DNA of 64,000 nucleotides from an uncultured Akkermansia sp. (GTDB lineage Bacteria; Verrucomicrobiota; Verrucomicrobiia; Verrucomicrobiales; Akkermansiaceae), in the NCBI GenBank assembly GCA_905200945.1, contig CAJKMG010000008.1, positions 40,467-104,466 of the forward strand, written 5' to 3'. Of this stretch, positions 41,140 to 49,508 are shown in pieces. The notes under the pieces are model-generated. The model did no database searches and was not told the DNA's origin. It saw only the letters and a program-made list of their open reading frames with translations. The first letter of the stretch is position 1. Each line of letters opens with the position of its first letter. A program made the position numbers and the translations under genes.

Positions 41140-41829
41140 TCAAAAAAGGCCGGAACCGCTTCGCCTTCTTTCCAGGGACAATACGTACAGCCGCTTTCCC
41201 TCTACCTTGAATTTCACCTCCCAGCCAGAGAACAAAAGGCCGTAAACCCGTTCCGGATCATCCTGATACTGGGGACGGGGATCCAGAGACAGCGTATCTT
41301 CCAGCGCACTCCTCTCTTCGGGAGACATGGAACCGCCAAAAGAATCGGGGATTTCCACGTCCAGCCGTTCATAGGGAACGGCTGTAAACCCTTCCGACGC
41401 CTCCGGGATACAGTCCGCCAGAGGGACATAGGGTTTGATGTCCAGAATGGGAGTTCCATCCACCAAATCCACGCCGGAAAGATGCAATACCGGGCCGTCC
41501 AGAGGATGCAATTCCACCCTTTCCAGCCTGACGGCAGACAACCCGATGGGATTGGGACGGAACGGCGCACGCGTGGCGAACACCCCCATGCGCACATTGC
41601 CCCCCAGCCGCGGAGGCCGGACCGTAGGGCTCCACCCCTTATCCATGTTTTCACTGAACACCCAGACCAGCCACAGATGGGAAAACCCTTCCAGACCACG
41701 AACGGCATCCGGATGGCGGAACGGCGGCTCAAATACCAGCCGCGCCCGCGCGCCCGAAACCAGGCCGCTCTGGCGCGGCACACCGAACTTGTCCGGATAA
41801 CAGGTGCTGACGCGGGCGACGGGCTGCAA
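41140..41829 (-). CDS. trmO: tRNA (adenine(37)-N6)-methyltransferase TrmO (TsaA/YaeB)
   Basis: TrmO adds a methyl group to t6A37 of tRNA-Thr. The 229 residues align with E. coli TrmO: DKFGVPRQSGLV, DAVRGLEGFSHLWLVWVF, TVRPPRLGGN, MGVFATRAPFRPNPIGLS, DLVDGTPILDIKPYVP, and a C-terminal DPRPQYQDDPERVYGLLF. The start must be the TTG at 41829, because an in-frame stop lies just upstream and later starts would lose the conserved N-terminus. It follows pyrC by 56 bases on the same strand and is probably the last gene of the pur/pyr operon. Confidence 0.92.
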   Translation of the reverse strand: MQPVARVSTCYPDKFGVPRQSGLVSGARARLVFEPPFRHPDAVRGLEGFSHLWLVWVFSENMDKGWSPTVRPPRLGGNVRMGVFATRAPFRPNPIGLSAVRLERVELHPLDGPVLHLSGVDLVDGTPILDIKPYVPLADCIPEASEGFTAVPYERLDVEIPDSFGGSMSPEERSALEDTLSLDPRPQYQDDPERVYGLLFSGWEVKFKVEGKRLYVLSLERRRSGSGLF

Positions 41830-41885
41830 GCGAAGACTGATAGTTAATAATTAATAGCTGCCGGCCTTTCTCCATGACGATTTCA

Positions 41886-43160
41886 TCAGAAGCGGTGGAG
41901 CTGTTCTCCGAACACCACGGCATCCACTTTTCCCTTCAAGGTTTTGCCCAGGAATGGTGTGTTGCGGGCGCGGCTGCGGAGCGTTTCATCCGTGACGGGC
42001 GTTTCTCCTTCCGGGTCAAACACCACCAGATTGGCCGGAGCCCCTTCTTCCAGGGAGACGGGGGACAGACCCATCAGCCTGCGGGGAGCGTCGCTACAGG
42101 CGCGCACCACCGTCTGCCAGGTCATTTTTCCAGGTTCCACCAGATACTGGTAAATAGCGGGCAGGAACGTATCCAGCGCAATCATGCCCTGCGGGGCGAC
42201 AATGAAATCCTGAAGTTTGGAAAACGGCGTGCACGGCGTGTGATCGGAAACGATGCAGTCAATAGTGCCGTCATTCACAGCGGCAATCAGGGCATCCACA
42301 TCCGACTGGTCGCGCAGGGGCGGCAGCGTCTTGTAGCAGGTATCGTACCGGCCCACGTCCTCATGCGTGAACAGGAGATGGTGAAGCGCCGCTTCCGCGC
42401 TCAGCCCGGCGGTTTTCGGCTTGCAGCGGCGCAGAATATCCACGCTGCCGGCCGTAGAGACGGTCTGCACATGCAGGGAGTTGCCCGTATCCACAGAAAG
42501 GCGGATGATGGTTTCCAGACCTATTTCCTCCGCACAGGAGGGGGAACCCATCAACCCCAGACGGTAGGAAGTAGTGCCCGGGTGCATGGCCGCCCTGGCC
42601 GTCAGGGACGGCACGTCTCCGCGCAGGGCGAAAGTAAGGTTCAGATTGCTGGCGTACTGCATGGCGCGGTACAGCAGCAGCATGTTGTCCGGCGCGCGGT
42701 CTCCGTCCGTGATGAAACGGACTCCCTTGGCGCGCAGGGAGTCGTAGGAAGCCTGCTCTTCCCCGCCGTCCCCCTTGGTCAGGCACCCGGAGGGGATAAC
42801 CTCCACCAGAGCCTCCGTCCGGCATATTTCCATGAACGTGGTAATCTGGGCGGCATTGTCCATCACGGGTTCGGTATCCGGCATCGCCATTAGCCCGGTC
42901 ACTCCTCCATGCAAAGCGGCGGCGGTAGCCGTAGCCACACGTTCCTTGTCCTCCCGGCCGGGCTGGCACAAATGGGCATGGATGTCGAACAGGCCGGGCA
43001 GAACAAGCTTCCCGGAAGCATCCAGCGCCTTTTCCGCGGCGCTCTCCAAAAGCGTTCCGGCTGGAGCTTTGGCTGTAATCACCCCCCCGGAAACCAGAAG
43101 ATCCGCCGGGGCGGAACCGTCCGTCAGCCGGGCATTGCGAATAAGTACGGAAGTTTTCAT
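41886..43160 (-). CDS. pyrC: Dihydroorotase
   Basis: The enzyme closes carbamoyl-aspartate to dihydroorotate in pyrimidine synthesis. The 424-residue protein is the long type I form: VLIRNARLTDG, LPGLFDIHAHLCQPGREDKE with the HxH zinc ligands, HGGVTGLMAMPDTEPV, and the Asp ligand in CIVSDHTPCTPFSK. The family usually has H-x-H-x-R-x-P-G; here it is HAHLCQPG, with Cys-Gln where Arg normally contacts substrate, so activity is likely but not certain. It starts at the ATG at 43160, seven bases after the pyrB stop. Confidence 0.85.
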   Translation of the reverse strand: MKTSVLIRNARLTDGSAPADLLVSGGVITAKAPAGTLLESAAEKALDASGKLVLPGLFDIHAHLCQPGREDKERVATATAAALHGGVTGLMAMPDTEPVMDNAAQITTFMEICRTEALVEVIPSGCLTKGDGGEEQASYDSLRAKGVRFITDGDRAPDNMLLLYRAMQYASNLNLTFALRGDVPSLTARAAMHPGTTSYRLGLMGSPSCAEEIGLETIIRLSVDTGNSLHVQTVSTAGSVDILRRCKPKTAGLSAEAALHHLLFTHEDVGRYDTCYKTLPPLRDQSDVDALIAAVNDGTIDCIVSDHTPCTPFSKLQDFIVAPQGMIALDTFLPAIYQYLVEPGKMTWQTVVRACSDAPRRLMGLSPVSLEEGAPANLVVFDPEGETPVTDETLRSRARNTPFLGKTLKGKVDAVVFGEQLHRF

Positions 43161-43166
43161 GAACAA

Positions 43167-44093
43167 TCAGTGCTGGGTTTGCGGAGTGAGATGGTAAAGG
43201 ATGGACATGCGGCAGGCGATGCCGTTTTCCACCTGGCGGTTGATCAGGCAGCGCTCGTAGTCCATCGCCAGGTCACAGATTTCCACGCCACGGTTGACCG
43301 GCCCCGGATGCATGATATACAGCCCTTCACCGGAAATGCGCTTCAGGCGTTCTTCCGTGACGCCGTAAATCTTGTTGTACTCCCGGGCGCTGGGGAAGAA
43401 AGGGGCGTCCTGCCGCTCCTTTTGAACGCGCAGCAGATAAATTACGTCCGGCTTCCAGGCAAACGCCTCATTGAAATCGGAAAAGCGGGGAATGCCGGAA
43501 TGTTCCGTTCGCGGCACCAGGGAACCCGGCCCCAGGAAGGCGACCTCCATCCCCAGCCTCTTCATCAGCAGGGAGGTGGAACGGGCCACGCGGGAATGCA
43601 GGATGTCCCCCACAATCAGAACGCGTTTTCCCCTCACATCCGGAAAAACCTCCCGGATGGTAAAGGAATCCAGCAACGCCTGGGAAGGATGGGCATGCGC
43701 TCCGTCTCCGGCGTTAACCACACTGGCGCAGGTATGGCGCGCAATCACGTTCGGCAGGCCGCTGTTGTAATGGCGCACGATTACATAATCCACTTTCATG
43801 GCCTGGAGCGTGGCGATCGTGTCCTGTACGGACTCCCCTTTCACCACGGAAGAGGTGGACACCGTGAAATTGGTCACGTCCGCAGACAGACGTTCCGCCG
43901 CTACCTCAAAGGAGGAACGGGTACGGGTGCTGGGTTCATAAAAAAGCGTCAGAACGGACTTGCCTTTCAGGGCAGGCACCTTTTTGACGCTTTTGGTAAA
44001 GAGCTCCTTCATCGGGCCGGCCGAATCCAGAAGCGTGTGAATTTCCTCGTCAGTCAATGAGGAGATATTAAGAAGATCCTTGCGGGGATTCAT
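43167..44093 (-). CDS. pyrB: Aspartate carbamoyltransferase catalytic subunit
   Basis: The enzyme joins carbamoyl phosphate and aspartate, the committed step of pyrimidine synthesis. It has 308 residues, with FYEPSTRTRSSFEVAAERL near 50 (carbamoyl phosphate loop), the lysine-bearing loop near 80 (SSVVKGES), NAGDGAHAHPSQALLD, and HPGPVNRGVEI near 265. No pyrI regulatory gene is next to it, as in most pyrR-regulated systems. The ATG at 44093 gives the family length; the open frame to 44153 overlaps pyrR. Confidence 0.95.
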   Translation of the reverse strand: MNPRKDLLNISSLTDEEIHTLLDSAGPMKELFTKSVKKVPALKGKSVLTLFYEPSTRTRSSFEVAAERLSADVTNFTVSTSSVVKGESVQDTIATLQAMKVDYVIVRHYNSGLPNVIARHTCASVVNAGDGAHAHPSQALLDSFTIREVFPDVRGKRVLIVGDILHSRVARSTSLLMKRLGMEVAFLGPGSLVPRTEHSGIPRFSDFNEAFAWKPDVIYLLRVQKERQDAPFFPSAREYNKIYGVTEERLKRISGEGLYIMHPGPVNRGVEICDLAMDYERCLINRQVENGIACRMSILYHLTPQTQH

Positions 44094-44121
44094 GGGAAAT
44101 GGAGAATGGATTGGGAAATTT

Positions 44122-44655
44122 TCAGTGGGAGGGGATGACCACGCAGTCCTCACCGTCAGCCTCCTTCATGCTTACGATGACCTTGGCTCCGGCATGGTCC
44201 AGCACGTGGCCCGTGTAATCCGGCTGGATGGGAACTTCACGCCCGCCCCGGTCAATCAGGCACGCCAGCTCGATGCGGGCCGGACGGCCATAGTCGAAGA
44301 GGGCGTTCAGGGCCGCACGTATGGTGCGCCCCGTATAAAGAACGTCGTCCACCAGCACCACCCTCATGTCATCCGTGGAAAACGGCAGATTGGAGGAACG
44401 AAGGGAAGGCCGGGCTTCCAGCTTGAAAATATCATCCCGGTACAGGGAAATATCAATAGCGCCGTACTGGGCTTCCACACCCAGCTCCTTGACCTTGTCC
44501 ACCAGACGCCGGGCAATCACATCCCCCTGGCTGAGCAGACCGACGATGGCGAGAGGTTCTCCGGGAAAACGCGCCACAATGCCGTGGGCCATGCGCTCAA
44601 GCGCACGGGAAATTCCCGGACCGTCCAATACGATTTCCTGTGAAGGAGGAGTCAT
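44122..44655 (-). CDS. pyrR: Bifunctional pyrimidine regulator/uracil phosphoribosyltransferase PyrR
   Basis: The 177-residue protein has the PRPP-binding motif VVLVDDVLYTGRT near 100 and the PyrR-type sequence LFDYGRPARIELACLIDRGGREVPIQPDYTGH. It senses UMP/UTP, can bind pyr mRNA leaders to promote termination, and has weak uracil phosphoribosyltransferase activity. It precedes pyrB by 28 bases. I saw no clear anti-terminator loop in the short gaps of the operon, so control by RNA binding is not proven here. Confidence 0.92.
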   Translation of the reverse strand: MTPPSQEIVLDGPGISRALERMAHGIVARFPGEPLAIVGLLSQGDVIARRLVDKVKELGVEAQYGAIDISLYRDDIFKLEARPSLRSSNLPFSTDDMRVVLVDDVLYTGRTIRAALNALFDYGRPARIELACLIDRGGREVPIQPDYTGHVLDHAGAKVIVSMKEADGEDCVVIPSH

Positions 44656-44681
44656 TTGCCGGATGGGAAAAAGAGTTCACG

Positions 44682-45092
44682 TTACAGCCCCGCCAGCTTT
44701 AAAATGCGGTGGGCGGCCATGGCGGCATTGACGGGGGTTTTCTTATGCAGGCCAACCGTGGTGCAGGGGACGCCGCCGGGACACTGGGCAATCGCCAGCA
44801 GGGCGTCAATACCGTTCAGGGGGCCTCCGGGAACCGGCACGCCGATAACCGGGAGGGAACAGCTCATCACCACCACGCCGGGAAGGGCTGCGGACAGGCC
44901 GGCCACAGCCAGAATAACCGCTTTTTCTCCGCTGGCTTCCAAATCCCCCAGGAACCTGATCAGCTCCGGAAGGTCGCGGTGGGCGGACAGAACGGTTTCT
45001 TCATAAGGAACATTTTCCTGAGCAAAATACTCGCGGGCCGGTTCCATAAAGGGCTTATCATTCGGGCTGCCGTAGATGACGATGACTTTCAT
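44682..45092 (-). CDS. PurE-like N5-carboxyaminoimidazole ribonucleotide mutase (divergent)
   Basis: The 136-residue protein resembles PurE, which makes CAIR in purine synthesis. It keeps VLSAHRDLPEL (catalytic SAHR), GVPVPGGPLNGIDALLAIAQCPGGVPCTTVGL and the C-terminal NAAMAAHRIL. Two places differ: GSPNDKPFM instead of GSxSDxxxM, and AGLSAALPG where AGGAAHLPG is usual, so the active-site His of that loop is lost. It may be the true PurE of this organism or a paralogue with a changed role. It heads the purE-pyrR-pyrB-pyrC-trmO run, 26 bases before pyrR. Confidence 0.78.
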   Translation of the reverse strand: MKVIVIYGSPNDKPFMEPAREYFAQENVPYEETVLSAHRDLPELIRFLGDLEASGEKAVILAVAGLSAALPGVVVMSCSLPVIGVPVPGGPLNGIDALLAIAQCPGGVPCTTVGLHKKTPVNAAMAAHRILKLAGL

Positions 45093-45257
45093 GGCTGTGT
45101 GTGCGGTTGTGAAACTTGCAGATTATGCCCCCAAGCCCCCTGCCCTGGCAAGACTTAACCTGCAAAAAAACGGAGGGTCCCGGTTGGAAATGGGAAACGG
45201 GAAAAATGAAATGCCGGAATTCCGGAACCGTTCCGGGGAATCGCCCCGGCATCCCGG

Positions 45258-45872
45258 TCATTCCTCCAACCCAGATTCGCCCATCCCTCCGCCCTCTCCG
45301 GGAACCTTCAGTTTTCCGGAGAGGATATCCTTCCTGATACGGTAAAGAGCTTTCAACCTTTCCTCATCGTCCAATCCTTCCGTTTCCCGCATCAGGTATA
45401 AAGAAAACTGTACGGGACAATTCTCCAGCCGATATTTTTCCAGGATACTTCCCCCCATTTTCATGTATTGGCCTCCGTACTTCCCGTAAGCGTTCTGAAT
45501 TTCATCGGCAGTCATCTTCTCTTTTTCCGCCCGTTCCAGCAATTTCCCGGACTCCCTAATCATCTTCAGATGCACGGCGCGGTAATCGGCAGGGCATTTA
45601 TCCAGCATCCCGGTCCATTCGGGAGATTGAATATATTTGAGCGTGGACACCAGCACCGCACGATTGTCCTTTTCCTCCAACTCCACAATGCACGTCCAAA
45701 TAATACCCAGCTGCAAGTGCCTGGCCATGGCCTCCCTGTACGCCGCTACGTTCTTTTCATCCTCCATTTCCAAATCCACATTAGCCATGGAGGGCGCCGC
45801 AATATCCTGAGACATGCCGGGAAACGTCATCAATAACGCAGGAAGAATTCCCCACCGGAACAGACTTAACAT
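45258..45872 (-). CDS. Secreted or periplasmic protein of unknown function
   Basis: I do not recognise this 204-residue protein. It has a Sec signal peptide (LFRWGILPALLMTFPGMSQ) followed by a mostly helical, charged body: AAYREAMARHLQLGIIWTCIVELEE, LKMIRESGKLLERAEKEKMTADEIQNAYGKYG, and LRETEGLDDEERLKALYRIRKDIL. The two Cys (in IIWTCIVE and LDKCPAD) might form a disulfide in the periplasm. The C-terminus is Gly-rich (GEGGGMGESG). It stands alone between purE and the FAD oxidoreductase gene. Confidence 0.65.
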   Translation of the reverse strand: MLSLFRWGILPALLMTFPGMSQDIAAPSMANVDLEMEDEKNVAAYREAMARHLQLGIIWTCIVELEEKDNRAVLVSTLKYIQSPEWTGMLDKCPADYRAVHLKMIRESGKLLERAEKEKMTADEIQNAYGKYGGQYMKMGGSILEKYRLENCPVQFSLYLMRETEGLDDEERLKALYRIRKDILSGKLKVPGEGGGMGESGLEE

Positions 45873-46119
45873 AAAACCACGTTACAGGAATCTTTTGCGC
45901 AGGGTCAACAATATTCTTCCCAGCCGCCGCATCCCGCAGCATTTACCGCTGCCGCCACGGCGGGCTGTCCTTCCCTCCCGGGAAAAACAGGCCGGACTCC
46001 ATTTCCCTGCTTGATTATTCGGCTCCGGAATAACAGGGAACATATGGACGTACGTTCATCCAGAAACGCAGAAAGCCTGCACCGCGCTCCCGGCCTCCGG
46101 CCTCTCAGTTAAGGAGAAC

Positions 46120-47712
46120 CTAACGGGCAGCCTGCTGCGCCATGGCTTCCGCGCAACGGCGGCCATCCAGAGCGGCGGAAACAATGCCGCCGGCGTACCC
46201 CGCCCCTTCGCCGCATGGGTACAGGCCTTCCAGGCCGGGATGCTCCAGCGTGGCAGGATCCCTTGGAATGCGCACGGGGGAGCTGGTACGCGTCTCACAG
46301 CCAATGAGCTGGGCGTCCGCTCCGGCAAACCCCCGCCATTTACGGTCAAACTGCCGCAACCCTTCCCGCATGCGCCAGACAATCCCTTCCGGAAGCAATT
46401 CATGAAGGGGATAGGAGACAATGCCGGGATGATAGCTGGTAGGCAGCAGGGAAGCAGAAACGCGCCCTTTCAGAAAATCCTCCACCTTCTGGGCCGGGGC
46501 TTTCTGCATGCCTCCTCCGGCACGGCAGGAAGCCGTCTCCAGCGCCTTCTGGTACGCCACACCCGCCAGCACCCCGTGTTCCCTGCAAAACGGTTCCGTA
46601 TCTTCCGGATGCACGCTGACTACAAAACCGGCATTGGCAAATGGGGAATCCCTCCGGGCCAGAGACATACCGTTGACCACCACCTCATCGTTCTCCGTGG
46701 CGGCGGGCACGATGAAGCCGCCGGGACACATGCAGAAGGAATGAACACCGCGGTCCTGAATGGTGGTCGTCACGGAATAACGGGCCGCCGGAAGCTGCTC
46801 CGGGCGCCTCTGCTCCGGATTCAGGTGGTACTGGCGCGCATCCACAAACGCCTGGGGGTGCTCAATGCGCACCCCTACGGCAAAGGATTTCTGTTCCAGA
46901 GCCAGCCCCTCCGCCAGCATCATGCGGTACACGTCCCGCGCACTGTGCCCGGTAGCCAGCAAAACGGAATCCGCCGCAAATTCCCGGCCATCCACGCAGG
47001 CTACGCCGCGTATGCGGCGGCCGTCCGCAGAACGGAGCAGATGCTCTACACGGGCATTGAAATGAATTTCCCCGCCCGCGCGAAGGATGGATTCCCTGAT
47101 GGCTTTGACGACATTGGGCAACAGATTGGAGCCGATATGCGGATGGGCGTCCGTTAAAATTTCCCTAGGCGCTCCGTGGGCTACAAAAATCTCGTAAACC
47201 TCCCGGACGGGGCCTCTCTTGGTCGCGCGCGTAAACAGCTTTCCGTCGGAAAACGTGCCTGCCCCTCCCTCTCCAAAACAATAATTGGAATCCTCCATCA
47301 CCGTGCCGCGGCGCAGGATGGGAGCCAGGTCAAACCGGCGGGAGGAAACGTCCTTCCCCCGTTCCAGAACCACAGGCTTCACACCCAGTTCCAAACAGCG
47401 GAGCGCGGCGAACATCCCGGCCGGTCCGAATCCAACGATCAGCGCCACAGGGGAACCGGGACGGACGGATGGATAATTCCGGGAAGGAAGACGTTCCGGC
47501 GGCAGCTGCTCATCCACCCCGACCAGCAGGCGAAGCTGGAACAGAATTTTTTTCTGCCGGGAGTCAATGGACTCCTTCACCAGCCGCAAATCCCTGATAC
47601 GGGAGGGGGAAATACCCAGTTTCCGCGCCACGGCGGCGCGGCGGACGCGCTCGCTGCCGGCCTTTTCCATCGGCAGAATCACATCTACCGTTATTCCTTC
47701 CCCTCCGCTCAC
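46120..47712 (-). CDS. FAD-dependent oxidoreductase (COG2509-type dehydrogenase)
   Basis: From the GTG at 47712 the protein has 530 residues. An N-terminal region of about 80 residues precedes the Rossmann motif ALIVGFGPAGMFAALRCLELG (near 90) and VLERGKDV. Conserved features are YCFGEGGAGTFSDGKLFTR, HIGSNLLPNVVKAI, VLLATGHSARDVYRMM and the C-terminal GLYPCGEGAGYAGGIVSAALDG. This is the family of uncharacterised FAD dehydrogenases related to NAD(FAD)-utilising enzymes; the substrate is unknown. The start overlaps the stop of agmatine deiminase (GTGA), so the two are coupled. Confidence 0.85.
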   Translation of the reverse strand: MSGGEGITVDVILPMEKAGSERVRRAAVARKLGISPSRIRDLRLVKESIDSRQKKILFQLRLLVGVDEQLPPERLPSRNYPSVRPGSPVALIVGFGPAGMFAALRCLELGVKPVVLERGKDVSSRRFDLAPILRRGTVMEDSNYCFGEGGAGTFSDGKLFTRATKRGPVREVYEIFVAHGAPREILTDAHPHIGSNLLPNVVKAIRESILRAGGEIHFNARVEHLLRSADGRRIRGVACVDGREFAADSVLLATGHSARDVYRMMLAEGLALEQKSFAVGVRIEHPQAFVDARQYHLNPEQRRPEQLPAARYSVTTTIQDRGVHSFCMCPGGFIVPAATENDEVVVNGMSLARRDSPFANAGFVVSVHPEDTEPFCREHGVLAGVAYQKALETASCRAGGGMQKAPAQKVEDFLKGRVSASLLPTSYHPGIVSYPLHELLPEGIVWRMREGLRQFDRKWRGFAGADAQLIGCETRTSSPVRIPRDPATLEHPGLEGLYPCGEGAGYAGGIVSAALDGRRCAEAMAQQAAR

Positions 47713-48764
47713 AGTCCCTCCTTCCCCGGCCGGGGCTGCTGCTGGGTGATGCAGTGGATGGCGCCGCCTTCCAGCACCAGCTTGCGGGCATCCACCCCTA
47801 TTACCTGTTTTCCGCTGAAACATTCACGCAGAATGCCCAGGGCGCGATCATCATTCCGGGGCTGGTTGAATACGGGAACAATGACGGCATCATTCACAAT
47901 GAGGAAATTGGCGTAACTGGCAGGGAGCTGATCCAGCCGCCAGTCCTCCGCATGGAGGGGATCCGGCATTGGCAGGGGAATCACCTCCACCCCGGAACCG
48001 TCCACGCATCTCAAATCCTGAAGGCGTTCATTATTCTCCGCCAGAGCGCGGTAATGGGGAGAGGAAGAGTCCTTCTCCACGATGGAAACTACGGCATCCC
48101 GGCACACAAAACGCACCATGTCGTCAATGTGGCCATCCGTATCATCCCCTTCAATGCCGGAACCGAGCCAGAAAACGGCTCTGACGCCCAGCATGCGCCC
48201 CAACTCCTCCTCAATCATGGCCCGGCTCCAATCCGGATTGCGGTTGGGGTTCAGCAGCACAGACTCCGTCGTCACCAGCAAGCCGTCCCCATTGCCCTCA
48301 ATCGCCCCTCCTTCCAGAATCATGGAAGAACTGCGCACGGGAAGATCCAGCGCCGCCCCAATCAGGGAGGGAACGCCGTTGTCCAGGTCCCACGGGGCAA
48401 ATTTGCCGCCCCACGCATTAAATTGCCAGTCCGCCAGCATCAGGGAACCGTCCTTCACATCCTGAACGAAAACGGGGCCATGGTCCCGGCACCACACATC
48501 GTTGGTCGGGTGGTCAAACAGACGGAATTGCTCCTCCCGCACTCCGGCAGCCTGCATCGCCTGCCTGATGCCGGGATGAAGGGGCGCTGCGGCATTTACG
48601 CATACAAGGGCATATGGGGCAATGGCAGCGGCCACGTTCCCATAGGTACGCTGCAATTCATCCAGCCCCCCTTGCCACAAATCCCTGCGGTGAGGCCAGG
48701 ACAGCCAGACAGCATCCTGGGGCTCCCATTCAGCAGGCCAGCGTACATCGGGTTCCTTGTTCAT
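47709..48764 (-). CDS. aguA: Agmatine deiminase
   Basis: The enzyme turns agmatine into N-carbamoylputrescine on the route to putrescine. The 351 residues include WLSWPHRRDLW, HPTNDVWCRDHGPVFV, ILEGGAIEGNGDGLLVTTE, GDDTDGHIDDMVRF, and the catalytic Cys338 in GGAIHCITQQQP. The ATG at 48764 (MNKEPDVRWPAEWEPQ) is chosen over the open frame to 48818. N-carbamoylputrescine amidase (aguB) is not in the window. A peptidylarginine deiminase role is less likely, given the short length and absence of a signal peptide. Confidence 0.92.
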   Translation of the reverse strand: MNKEPDVRWPAEWEPQDAVWLSWPHRRDLWQGGLDELQRTYGNVAAAIAPYALVCVNAAAPLHPGIRQAMQAAGVREEQFRLFDHPTNDVWCRDHGPVFVQDVKDGSLMLADWQFNAWGGKFAPWDLDNGVPSLIGAALDLPVRSSSMILEGGAIEGNGDGLLVTTESVLLNPNRNPDWSRAMIEEELGRMLGVRAVFWLGSGIEGDDTDGHIDDMVRFVCRDAVVSIVEKDSSSPHYRALAENNERLQDLRCVDGSGVEVIPLPMPDPLHAEDWRLDQLPASYANFLIVNDAVIVPVFNQPRNDDRALGILRECFSGKQVIGVDARKLVLEGGAIHCITQQQPRPGKEGL

Positions 48765-48780
48765 AGCGGTATCGGGCGGT

Positions 48781-49176
48781 TTAACTGGGCTGATCCTGGA
48801 ATTCATAAGGTTCTTCAAAAGCCTTGCGGAAACTCATGAACCCTTTGAAATCATCCAGAGAGTCCTCCGGCTGTTTGGAAAAAACGTCTTCCTCAATCAG
48901 TAAAAAAACCATTTCCCCCACATTCTTTCCGTTCCTGAGCCCCCATTCCTTCATCACAGTAGAAGCCATGGGCCCGAACTGGGCGAGGGCGTAATCCCGG
49001 AAGCCTTCCAGCAGTTCCTGGCCGCTGACATGCCTCTGAGAGCCGTTTTCCCGCTCTTCAACACGCTGCATGGTAAAATCCAGCGCATCTTTCAGAAAAG
49101 AATACGCCCGTTCCGCAAAACGGGGATCCTTCCGTACGATACGGCTCACGGCATCTTCAAACGTAGGGGTGGTCAT
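48781..49176 (-). CDS. Minf_1886 family protein
   Basis: The 131-residue protein shows the conserved pattern of the Minf_1886 family: VRKDPRFAERAYSFLKDALDFT, RHVSGQELLEGFRDYALAQFG, WGLRNGKNVGEMVFLLIEEDVFSKQPEDSLDDF. I associate this family with Verrucomicrobia and Planctomycetes, and no function is assigned. It lies 16 bases before the aguA start on the same strand, so the three genes Minf_1886, aguA and the FAD oxidoreductase probably form one operon. Confidence 0.85.
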   Translation of the reverse strand: MTTPTFEDAVSRIVRKDPRFAERAYSFLKDALDFTMQRVEERENGSQRHVSGQELLEGFRDYALAQFGPMASTVMKEWGLRNGKNVGEMVFLLIEEDVFSKQPEDSLDDFKGFMSFRKAFEEPYEFQDQPS

Positions 49177-49508
49177 AGCAGCTCGCCACTACCCTATACG
49201 GCCCCTTGTGAAAATCAAGATTTTTGGGAGCGCTCCAGCTTCAGCGCATCCCTTGGGGAAAGAATGGGGAAAATGAAGGCAGCCGCCCTCTCGCTGGAAC
49301 GGAACGCCGGACGCGGCAGACGGCAAAATGCCCGTCCATGACATAGAGCCTCAAAAAACGCACGCGCCCGCATTTTGAATATCATGCTTCTGCATGAGCG
49401 ACCCTCCGGCAAGCAGCGGTTTTTACGTTCTGATGCCGTCAAAAAGCCCTGTAAGCAGGAAGGAAACCTTGCCAGCCTATGGTCTGTTTGTTATGAACGG
49501 AATACTTT
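49177..49508. other. Intergenic region between divergent genes
   Basis: These 332 bases hold no supportable gene. Several short open frames share no features with known proteins. Promoters for both flanking genes should lie here, but I could not place them. Confidence 0.4.
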
